Positions 12,201 through 16,883 of a stretch of DNA of 16,883 nucleotides are shown here, one piece after another; position 1 is the first letter of the stretch; each line of letters opens with the position of its first letter. Origin of the DNA: a bacterium. GTDB taxonomy: Bacteria > Spirochaetota > JAHITG01. Position numbers and translations under genes: made by a program. The notes below the pieces were generated by a model that saw only the letters and a list, made by a program, of their open reading frames with translations, searched no databases and was not told where the DNA came from. The DNA lies in contig JAQTRT010000029.1 of assembly GCA_028711675.1 (NCBI GenBank), positions 1 to 16,883 on the forward strand, read 5' to 3'.

Positions 12201-15200
12201 TCTGGGCCAGGATATTGTTCCTGGCATAGGGCGAATCCAGGTAAATACCGTTCACCAGGTTGGAACGGATGGTGCAGGACCTTACCTGGTTATTGGTGGA
12301 CCGGCCCGTGATGCGGATACCGTTCTCCGTAAATTTTATAATGAGGAACCCATTGATGATGACGCGGCTGGCATTGGTGATCGTGAAACCGTTGGTATTG
12401 ACCAAAGAACCGTCCAGGAGCGGAAGATCATTCGATAATTTCGTGAAGACCATGAAATCCGTATTCTTATTGGAAGCAATCGTGATCTTATCCGTGTAAA
12501 GGCCCGGGAACACATAGGTCGTAGCGGATGTGCATCCGGGTGCTCCGGCCATCATGGCATTGGCCGCCCGCTGCAGGGTCCAGAACGGCTGGCTGAAAGT
12601 GCCGGGATTGGTATCCAGGCCCGAATCATCGTCCACATAATAAGGCCCTGTATATCCCAGGACCTGGGCCGCGGCCTGGACCGAATACCAGCTTTCGTTC
12701 GTGAGCACGTTCGGCGCGCCCGGGTCATCCAGGGATGTGATGTGGTAATAATAATTACTTCCGTAAGTGAGCCCGCTTTCCCAGTGGTTGGTACCGGTCG
12801 CGGAATTGGTCTGCCAGACCAGGCTGGACAGGCTCAGGTTGGTGGTTCCCGGCGTCGTGGAACGGTAAACAAAATAACGCGTAAAGTCGGATGTATCCGA
12901 AGGCCTGGTCCACATGAGCTGAACGCTGTTGCCTGTTACAACGGCCGTAGCCCATGTAATGGCCGCTAACCGGTCCGTGTCTGCACCAAGCGTGATATCG
13001 TACGGTTTGAAGAGCCGGTAAGCCGTAAAATTGGAATACCCGCCGTTGTTCCTGATCTTCGAGGCGATCCGGGAGGCTATCGTTGTTCCCCACCAGTTGT
13101 TCGTAACTTTCATCAGGGTCACGTTGTTGTTCGTAAACGCACACCTGATATTGGTCGAAAGGTTATTCTTCTCGAACTTCCGGACCAGACCTGAACCCAG
13201 ATAAACGCCATACAGGTTGCTGGAAATACTGTTAAGGTAAAAAGAAGAAAAAGAGCTTTCGACACCGATCCCGGCACCAGGGTGGCCGAGAATCCTGTTC
13301 CCGCGTATGACCGAGTTGGTTGAACCGCTCATCCAAATACCGTTGGTCTGGTTATCGTGAATAATATTGTCGATTATCTGTTCTTTATCGCCCAGGCTGA
13401 TGAAGATGCCGTTATTTTGATTAACGCCCCAGATGTTATTCGAAGAGATAAAGTTATTATCCGCATCGTTAAAGTCGAAATAAATCCCGCACTGGTCATT
13501 GGAACAGATCGTGTTCCGGCTGATATAATTGGAAGTTGCATCTGCTGAAAGATAAATACCGTGATTTAAATTATTATGGATGTTATTTGAACTTATCATG
13601 AAGCTGCCGCCGCCATAAATCGCGATGCCGTACACATTACCACGGAGGTTGTTCGTAAAAACACAGTTAATCTTATTGGTTGAATCAGAATCCAGATAAA
13701 TCCCCGCGTCATCATTGGAATAAATCATGTTCCGGCTGATATAATTGGAAGTTATGCTGCCCATGAGGATAATACCGTCAAAATTATTAAAAACATAATT
13801 CGCCCGTACTGTATTCCTGTCGCCATCCTGGATCTGGACCCCCCATGTAGCGCCGCTGATGCTGTTGGAAAGGACAAAATTGTTATCCACGTCATCGGTA
13901 TACAACGCAATGACAGCCAGGCCGTTCGTACTGCAGGTGTTTCTGCTGATATAATTGGAGGCAGCGCTTCCCGTAAGCCAGATACTGCTCCCCGCGTTGT
14001 TGTAAATATTATTGGACCATATCGTATTGCGGTCATTATTCAGATTGATTCCGGTGTTGTTCCTTCCGAGGTCGTTTTTCAGGATGGAGATATTATACGC
14101 CGTATCAGAATTTATGAACACACCGTAGTCGTCGTTGGAATAAATAGTATTCCTCTGTATAATATTATTGGTCGCGGTGCCTGATATAATAATACCGTTA
14201 ATATACGATCCGATCGACAATCCGGAAATAAGAATCCTGCTGGCATTTGTAATTTTTATTCCATAATTGGTCAGAAGAGAACCGTTCATGACAGGTGATG
14301 TATTGGACAGTTTGGTGAAGACCATGTATCCCGGATTCTTATTGGACCGCACGACAGCCTTTGTAAGATATCTTCCCGGGAACACATAAGTCGTGGCCGA
14401 AGTACAGCTTGGTACACCCGGCATCATGGCATTGGCTGCCCGCTGCAGGGTCAGGAACGGCTGGCTGAACGTGCCGGGATTCCCGTCATTGCCCGAGTTA
14501 TCATCCACGTAGAAGGGGCCGGTATTGGCGGCGATCTGCGCAACGGCTTCTGCAGAATACCAGCTCTCATTTGTAAGTACCACAGGCGGCGGTGGATAGC
14601 CGTCCAGGGACGTGATATGGTAATAATAATTGCTGCCCATGGTCAAACCGCTTTCCCAGTGGTTGGTACCGGTCGCGGAATTGGTCTGCCAGACCAGGCT
14701 GGACAGGCTCAGGTTGGTTGTTCCCGGCGTCGTGGAACGGTAAACAAAGTAACGCGTAAAGTCCGATGTATCCGAAGGCCTGGTCCATTTCAATTCCACG
14801 TTATTACCTGTTACAATGGCCGTGGCCCAGGTAATGGCTGCTAACCGGTCCGTGTCTGCGCCGGGCGTGATATCGTACGGTTTGAAGAGCCGGTAGGGCG
14901 TAAAATTGGAATACCCGCCGTTGTTCCCGATCTTCGAGGCGATCCGGGAGGCTATCGTCGTTCCCCACCAGTTGTTGGTCAGCTTCATAAATGTGCCTGT
15001 CCCGTTGGTAAAAGACCTGACAAAATTGGTCTGCAGGTTATTCTTTTCGAATATCTGGCAGGACATGAGGATAAAACAGACTCCGGATGCGTTATTCGTA
15101 AAGGTATTCAGATAAACAAAGGGGGACGAATTCGACGAAAATAAACCCGTGGCAGAATGATTGGCAATGATATTGCCTTTCACAACGCTGCTGGCCGAAC

Positions 15201-16883
15201 TGGACAGCCAGATACCATTGTTCATATTGTTGATAATGATATTATCCCAGATCTGCTCGTTATCCCCCTGAACAACGTAAATGCCCTTTCCCTGGTTTAA
15301 ACCGGTAATGGTATTGGACATGATATAATTATTATCGCTGGTATCGTCAGCGACCCAAACACCGTAATTTAAATTCGAATAGATCTTATTATTGGCGATA
15401 TAATTGGTCATGGCGCCGCTTTCCAGGTAAACCGCGGATTGGACATTATGATGCATCCGGTTCGACTTGATCGTATTTTTAACTGCGGTACTGATCCCGA
15501 TACCGTAATCCTGCAGGCCCGCTATGCCGTACACATCATTGGTCAGGATCAGATTGTTCATGGCATTTGCCGAACTGATGAAAAGCCCCATGTTATTGTT
15601 CGCGTACAGGGCATTGTGCGTAAAACAATTACTCGCAGCAGAATTCGCCAGATAAACACCCTCGGATGAATTGCTCCGGACGCTGTTATACCGGAAAAGG
15701 TTCCTGTCCCCGCTGTCCAGATAGATGCCCTTGTCGGAATTATACGCAATATTATTGGAAAGGATAAAGTTGTTATCGGCCGTATCACTGTTGATATATA
15801 AGCCGTATTGGACATTGAAATTCAGCCGGTTTAAAATAAAAAAATTAGAAACAGCGGAATTATCAACCCGGATCCCGTAAGCCTGGTTGTGATGGATGTA
15901 ATTGGACCGCATGGTATTCACGTCGCCATAGGAAAGCAGGATACCCTGGTTCTGGTTCAATCCCCATATATTGTTGGACAGGACTGAATTATGGACCGCG
16001 TTGTTGGAATAGACCATGATCCCCGAGATATTATTGGAATACACCGTGTTCCTGGTGAGCAGGTTATGGGCGGCATTCCCCAGCAGGACAATGCCGTTGG
16101 TGGCGTTATGGTGGACAATATTGGACCGGAGCGTGTTCCGGTCGCTGTTGAGCACATAGATACCGTGCCTCTGGTTCGCTCCCCAGACCTCATTGTTGGC
16201 GATAAAATTATTATCGCATATGTCATCCTGTATCCAGATACCGGCGATAAGGTTCTCAGAGATGCTGTTCCTGGTTATAAAATTATTGGAAGCATTGGCA
16301 TGCAGATAAACGCCGTACCAGCTGTTCCGGAAACGGTTGGAGGAGATCACGTTATAATTCCCGAACTGGATCTCCACTCCCACATCATTGAAGTCCCCCT
16401 GGATATCGTTGGTCATGATACTGTTATAGTCCGCGGTATCATTTTGTACGAATATCTGACGCATATTATTCGAATAAACAGTATTATGGCTGATATAATT
16501 GGACCGGCAGTCAGTGCTCAAATTGAATCCATACTGGGTATGATGGTGCACCTTGTTATACCGGATATAGTTCATGCGGCAGCTGTCCAGGGCAATGCCG
16601 AAATCCTGGTCCATACCGCCGAGCATAGGCCCGGACATCTCATTAGAGATGATATAATTCCGCCTGATGTCACCCCAACTCAGAATAAGGCCATAGGTAC
16701 CGTTCGAGTAAATGACGTTCCGTACGATCCGGTTATTGGTTGCATCGCCTACCAACCGTAATCCGTCATTAGCGTTCTTATAGATACGGTTGGACTGGAT
16801 GAGAGTATTATCCGCGCTGAACAGATTAAGACCGGTATCCTGGTTGACGCCCCAGATCCTGTTGCTCAGGATGGAATGGTTCC
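1..16883 (-). CDS. Giant multi-module right-handed beta-helix (PbH1/NosD-like) and Fn3-like protein, internal fragment open at both ends
   Basis: One frame is open across the whole window: 5,627 complete codons with no stop (no tta, cta or tca triplet in the plus-strand register that starts at base 1). Start and stop both lie outside. The translation is a chain of eight beta-helix modules, two of them cut by the window edges. Each begins with a YVDD segment and ends in an NNWWG cap plus Fn3-like domain (five times) or a GDPFL-type cap (twice). Coils are about 24 residues, rich in Asn, Gly and Ile, with the 'N.I..N.I..N...GI.I' pattern of PbH1 repeats. Families of this type are usually secreted or surface-exposed and often linked to polysaccharide binding or cleavage. 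I see no obvious catalytic site, so function is unassigned; adhesin, cell-surface fibre or glycan-binding protein are all possible. Cysteine is scarce. No frameshift is visible, which argues against a decayed gene. No neighbouring gene is visible to suggest an operon. Confidence 0.97.
217..435 (-). other. Module 7 opening segment, long form, variant
   Basis: Residues 5483-5555 (73 residues). GPFYVDDDSGNDGNDGRF, PFRTVQRAADVMSAG, LCSVATAYIFPGQY and YMVFTKLSN. The usual NPGTF is NDGRF here, and ATTY is ATAY. It returns to the long, Cys-containing form although it follows two short-form modules. Confidence 0.83.
436..750 (-). other. Type II closing cap, second copy
   Basis: Residues 5378-5482, the same 105-residue length as the first type II copy. 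SSGTMYNNIILSN, GLVWGPHNSFSDPMLD, ALSPAVDTATNIPGISD and GPDMGWKESAFS. The linker is MVYQG. The ending GPDMGWKESAFS is identical in both copies. Confidence 0.82.
751..2031 (-). repeat. Beta-helix block 6 (about 17 coils)
   Basis: Residues 4951-5377, 427 residues. Trp-type coils NDIWGQDQLYA, NNFWGMNQNTG, NSSWGLVQTCG and NVIWGLNQDNG remain recognisable. Asn is used repeatedly at the turns, as in NNRMYYNFYG and FNRLWNNTYG. It ends in the second type II cap. Confidence 0.92.
2032..2241 (-). other. Module 6 opening segment, short form
   Basis: Residues 4881-4950 (70 residues). GPYYVDDNSGVDTNPGTF, PFRTIQKAVNVMMPG, TSATTYVFPGNY and YMVFTRLSN. Short form without Cys, as in module 5; both short-form openings belong to modules closed by a type II cap. 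Confidence 0.84.
2242..2556 (-). other. Type II closing cap, first copy (GDPFLE ... GPDMGWKESAFS)
   Basis: Residues 4776-4880 (105 residues). SGSMYNNIFLSN, then YNDFYGN, GIVWGQGNRTGDPFLE, AAVDTGTNIPGISDIYQG and GPDMGWKESAFS. This resembles the common beta-helix ending 'DPLF......S.AIDAG......D.GA.E'. A short linker LVNPG leads straight into the next YVDD segment. Confidence 0.82.
2557..4131 (-). repeat. Beta-helix block 5 (about 21 coils)
   Basis: Residues 4251-4775, 525 residues. Landmarks at 3607, 3400, 3181, 2962 and 2743 are 207, 219, 219 and 219 bp apart, with R, W, W, S and C at the Trp position. His-type coils read IIHNNLTNG and RVHNNQSEG. Ends in a type II cap and has no Fn3-like domain. 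Confidence 0.92.
4132..4341 (-). other. Module 5 opening segment, short form
   Basis: Residues 4181-4250 (70 residues). GPYYVDDDSGNDGNPGTF, PFRTIQRAADRMSGG, TFATTYIFPGVY and YMVFTKLSN. It is three residues shorter than the long form and lacks the Cys before the 'ATTY' stretch. Confidence 0.84.
4342..4695 (-). other. Fibronectin-III-like domain, copy E (divergent)
   Basis: Residues 4063-4180 (118 residues). It keeps the Fn3 landmarks (IAIHWTSTSNND, GYNIYRTTNSS, GRYFYFITAVDD, NECWYSSLATA) but shares little else with copies A-D. It is the last Fn3-like domain in the visible protein and sits at the border between type I and type II modules, so it may be the oldest or least recently exchanged copy (inference). 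Confidence 0.8.
4696..4878 (-). other. Type I closing cap, copy E
   Basis: Residues 4002-4062, 61 residues. FEKNNLQNN, NNWWGTT (4783-4803) and GGYSNFIPYRLFGEFNI. The ending (GEFNI) is the most divergent of the five, as is the Fn3-like domain that follows. Confidence 0.85.
4879..6261 (-). repeat. Beta-helix block 4 (AT-rich, less regular, about 19 coils)
   Basis: Residues 3541-4001, 461 residues. Landmarks at 6025, 5806, 5581 and 5362 are 219, 225 and 219 bp apart. The Trp position is occupied by L, K, Y and F, so the Trp stripe is lost here. An unusual basic stretch, NRIKKHKSG, lies near 5794-5817. The last coils next to the cap are less regular than in block 3. Confidence 0.92.
6262..6480 (-). 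other. Module 4 opening segment (YVDD / DUF1565-like N-cap)
   Basis: Residues 3468-3540 (73 residues). GPYYVDDNSGNDSNPGTF, PFLSIQRAANAMMPG, CTSATTYVFPGTY and YMVFTKLSN. Long form with Cys. Confidence 0.85.
6481..6822 (-). other. Fibronectin-III-like domain, copy D
   Basis: Residues 3354-3467 (114 residues). TPGADTTRLPAITWATA, VELKWNRPSD, RYFVYRSATPGT and SNYYYHITSLDDPGAPN. The E-F region is one residue shorter and reads HWETVNYGS in place of HWESGLTYGS. The NNVELKW part (6742-6792) matches copy A better than its neighbour copy C does. Confidence 0.82.
6823..7005 (-). other. Type I closing cap, copy D
   Basis: Residues 3293-3353, 61 residues. FEKNNLQTN, NNWWGTT (6910-6930) and GGYSNFTAYRLFGPFDI. 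The coding strand has a run of seven A at 6995-7001 inside the FEKNN codons. Confidence 0.85.
7006..9027 (-). repeat. Beta-helix block 3 (AT-rich, about 27 coils)
   Basis: Residues 2619-3292, 674 residues. It has the clearest Trp stripe: IWGGNQDYG, IWGMDQDYG, IWGMNQNYG, IWGMNQDNG and IWGFTQDYG. Landmarks at 8791, 8572, 8359, 8134, 7915, 7696, 7477 and 7258 are 219, 213, 225, 219, 219, 219 and 219 bp apart. The DNA is AT-rich compared with block 2 (18 G or C in 60 bases at 8821-8880). A run of eight T at 7781-7788 (eight A in the coding strand) encodes Lys-Lys. Confidence 0.94.
9028..9246 (-). other. Module 3 opening segment (YVDD / DUF1565-like N-cap)
   Basis: Residues 2546-2618 (73 residues). 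GPYYVDDNSGNDSNPGTF, PFATIQRAANAMMPG, CTSATTYVFPGTY and YMIFTKLSN. Very close to the module 4 copy, including the PGAPAC stretch. Confidence 0.85.
9247..9591 (-). other. Fibronectin-III-like domain, copy C
   Basis: Residues 2431-2545 (115 residues). TPGADTIRLPAITWATAVV, VALTWNKPSD, RYFVYRSTTPGT and SNYYYHITSLDDPGAPN. The first part resembles copy D (RLPAITW); the last part, ESWYSVQAAAQVLGYTGPYYVDD, resembles copy B. Confidence 0.82.
9592..9774 (-). other. Type I closing cap, copy C
   Basis: Residues 2370-2430, 61 residues. FEKNNLQSN, NNWWGTT (9679-9699) and GGYSNFTKYRLFGPFDI. It has the GPF form before DI, shared with copy D, in place of the KPY form of copies A and B. Confidence 0.85.
9775..12429 (-). 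repeat. Beta-helix block 2 (longest helix, about 36 coils)
   Basis: Residues 1485-2369, 885 residues. This is the most regular block: between 12190 and 10438 nine landmarks fall at exact 219-bp steps. Consensus coils read 'NSIYSN..GI.I', 'N.IWG.NQD.GI.I.DGDNN' and 'R.NQIHNH..RGI.L'. The low-coordinate end loses the regular pattern (NDIYRSGLYGI near 10231 and NIFYGSNQAMG near 10024, both at 207-bp steps). Locally GC-rich: 40 of 60 bases at 10801-10860. Confidence 0.94.
10438..12192 (-). repeat. Exact 219-bp (73-residue, three-coil) higher-order repeat run
   Basis: Codons for the residue at the Trp position begin at 12190, 11971, 11752, 11533, 11314, 11095, 10876, 10657 and 10438. All eight steps are exactly 219 bp, with no codon gained or lost, although the sequences have diverged (residues there are Y, W, W, W, Y, Y, W, A and R). 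This fixed length points to duplication of three-coil units and a constraint on coil length. Confidence 0.93.
12430..12648 (-). other. Module 2 opening segment (YVDD / DUF1565-like N-cap)
   Basis: Residues 1412-1484 (73 residues). GPYYVDDDSGLDTNPGTF, PFWTLQRAANAMMAG, CTSATTYVFPGLY and FMVFTKLSN. It has the single Cys of the long form, and differs from its siblings by Leu in place of Asn in the SGND motif. Confidence 0.85.
12649..12993 (-). other. Fibronectin-III-like domain, copy B
   Basis: Residues 1297-1411 (115 residues). Fn3 motifs VQLMWTRPSD, RYFVYRSTTPGT and SNYYYHITSLDDPGAPN are visible. The DNA at 12773-12912 matches copy A at 14648-14787 with three differences in 140 bases by hand alignment, while the next 51 bases diverge strongly. 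Ends in ESWYSVQAAAQVLGYT, almost the same as copy C. Confidence 0.82.
12994..13176 (-). other. Type I closing cap, copy B
   Basis: Residues 1236-1296, again exactly 61. FEKNNLSTN, NNWWGTT (13081-13101) and GGYSNFTAYRLFKPYDI are present. By eye it is closest in nucleotide sequence to copy A, sharing the stretch IASRIASKI. Confidence 0.85.
13177..14301 (-). repeat. Beta-helix block 1 (shortest complete helix)
   Basis: Residues 861-1235, 375 residues or about 15 coils. Trp-position landmarks at 14065, 13855, 13642 and 13429 are 210, 213 and 213 bp apart, so the three-coil period is kept but is slightly shorter than 219 bp. The Trp itself survives only in one of these (NNIWGVNQNNG); the others have G, S or R there. 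Ends at the FEKNN of cap copy B. Confidence 0.92.
14302..14520 (-). other. Module 1 opening segment (YVDD / DUF1565-like N-cap)
   Basis: Residues 788-860 (73 residues). Motifs in order: GPFYVDDNSGNDGNPGTF, PFLTLQRAANAMMPG, CTSATTYVFPGRY and YMVFTKLSN. The pattern 'YVD..GSD.NPGT...PF.TIQ.A......G..' with a following 'PG.Y' is the usual start of secreted pectate-lyase-like beta-helices. It contains one cysteine (before TSATTY). Confidence 0.85.
14521..14868 (-). other. Fibronectin-III-like domain, copy A
   Basis: Residues 672-787 (116 residues). The segment starts at TPGADTDRL and shows typical Fn3 strand motifs: VELKWTRPSD (strand B/C), RYFVYRSTTPGT (strand C'), and SNYYYHITSLD (strand F), ending in NESWYSAEAVA (strand G). 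Odd point: the F-G loop reads DGYPPPPVV, with four prolines, where copies B-D have DDPGAPN. It joins helix block 0 to module 1 and is probably a spacer or ligand-binding domain. Confidence 0.82.
14869..15051 (-). other. Type I closing cap, copy A (FEKNN-NNWWGTT-YRLF)
   Basis: Residues 611-671. It carries FEKNNLQTN, then NNWWGTT (14956-14976), then GGYSNFTPYRLFKPYDI. An NNWWG motif commonly marks the last coils of bacterial beta-helix domains, so this is read as the C-terminal cap of helix block 0. Exactly 61 residues, as in all five type I copies, and followed directly by an Fn3-like domain. Confidence 0.85.
15052..16883 (-). repeat. Beta-helix block 0 (N-terminal part cut by window edge)
   Basis: Residues 1-610 of the visible protein, about 25 coils. 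The three-coil order is clear: Tyr-type coils such as 'NTVYSNNISGIMV', Trp-type coils such as 'NEVWGANQRHGIYV' and His-type coils such as 'NIVHHNATNGIVL'. Trp-position codons near 16183, 15964, 15745 and 15529 are 219, 219 and 216 bp apart. Its opening YVDD segment must lie beyond the high-coordinate edge, so the gene extends further that way. The block ends just before the FEKNN motif of the first type I cap. Confidence 0.93.

Noticed and set aside
12755..13144. Minus-strand ORF of 129 codons, and similar ones at 14567-14788 and 6557-6742
   Set aside because: They are in a different register from the open frame and fall on the Fn3-like copies, so they look alike only because those copies are similar in DNA.
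14302..14520. Catalytic polysaccharide lyase or hydrolase assignment from the YVDD/pectate-lyase-like start
   Set aside because: The opening segment is shared by many non-enzymatic beta-helix proteins, and I could not identify a conserved catalytic set in the coils.
15991..16761. Long plus-strand ORFs (for example 15991-16761, 11455-12186, 3109-3621, 1543-2031) with their own repeat-like proteins rich in Val, Ile, Asp and Pro
   Set aside because: They are codon-aligned antisense shadows of the giant minus-strand frame. They stay open because the real gene seldom uses TTA, CTA or TCA codons, and their repeats are mirror images of the coil repeats. None is long compared with the 5,627-codon frame.
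1..16883. Possibility of a decayed gene or misassembled fragments of several genes
   Set aside because: No stop or frameshift exists in the register and module order is coherent throughout. Repeat collapse or expansion in assembly cannot be excluded from the sequence alone.

Overview
The whole 16,883-base window lies inside one giant protein-coding gene on the minus strand. Reading minus-strand codons whose highest coordinate is a multiple of 3, I checked every triplet of the window and found no TAA, TAG or TGA. The frame runs for 5,627 complete codons and is open at both edges, so neither the start codon nor the stop codon is present. The visible part would weigh roughly 0.6 MDa (about 110 Da per residue). 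The N-terminal side is at high coordinates and the C-terminal side at low coordinates. There is no second gene, RNA gene, CRISPR array, mobile element or intergenic spacer.

The protein is a chain of right-handed parallel beta-helix modules (PbH1/NosD-like repeats, rich in Asn, Gly and Ile). A typical module has four parts: (1) a 70-73 residue opening segment, 'GPYYVDDNSGND.NPGTF..PF.TIQRAANAMM.G...TTYVFPG.Y', resembling the DUF1565/pectate-lyase-like N-terminal segment of secreted beta-helix proteins; (2) a beta-helix of very variable length (375 to 885 residues when complete); (3) a closing cap; (4) in most modules, a fibronectin-III-like domain. Two cap types occur. Type I (five copies) is a constant 61 residues with FEKNN, NNWWGTT and GGYSNF..YRLF, and is followed by the Fn3-like domain. 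Type II (two copies, both near the C-terminal side) is a constant 105 residues with a GDPFLE...AVDT.TNIPGISD.YQG.GPDMGWKESAFS ending and has no Fn3-like domain.

Layout in protein order: truncated module 0 (16883-14521), module 1 (14520-12649), module 2 (12648-9247), module 3 (9246-6481), module 4 (6480-4342), module 5 (4341-2242), module 6 (2241-436) and truncated module 7 (435-1). Modules 0-4 end in a type I cap plus Fn3-like domain; modules 5 and 6 end in a type II cap.

The most striking hidden structure is a higher-order repeat of 219 bp (73 residues, three helix coils). Coils follow the order Tyr-type (IYSN), Trp-type (IWG.NQ), His-type (IHHN), so one edge of the helix would carry a repeating Tyr-Trp-His stripe. 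In module 2 nine successive landmarks are spaced exactly 219 bp apart. The Fn3-like copies also show a mosaic pattern that suggests recombination between copies.

The organism is probably a bacterium making a very large secreted or surface protein. Giant repeat proteins of this kind are known from uncultivated lineages such as Omnitrophota and Elusimicrobiota, and from some Spirochaetota and Planctomycetota, but nothing in the window fixes the taxon. Signal peptide, anchor and secretion genes, if any, lie outside it.
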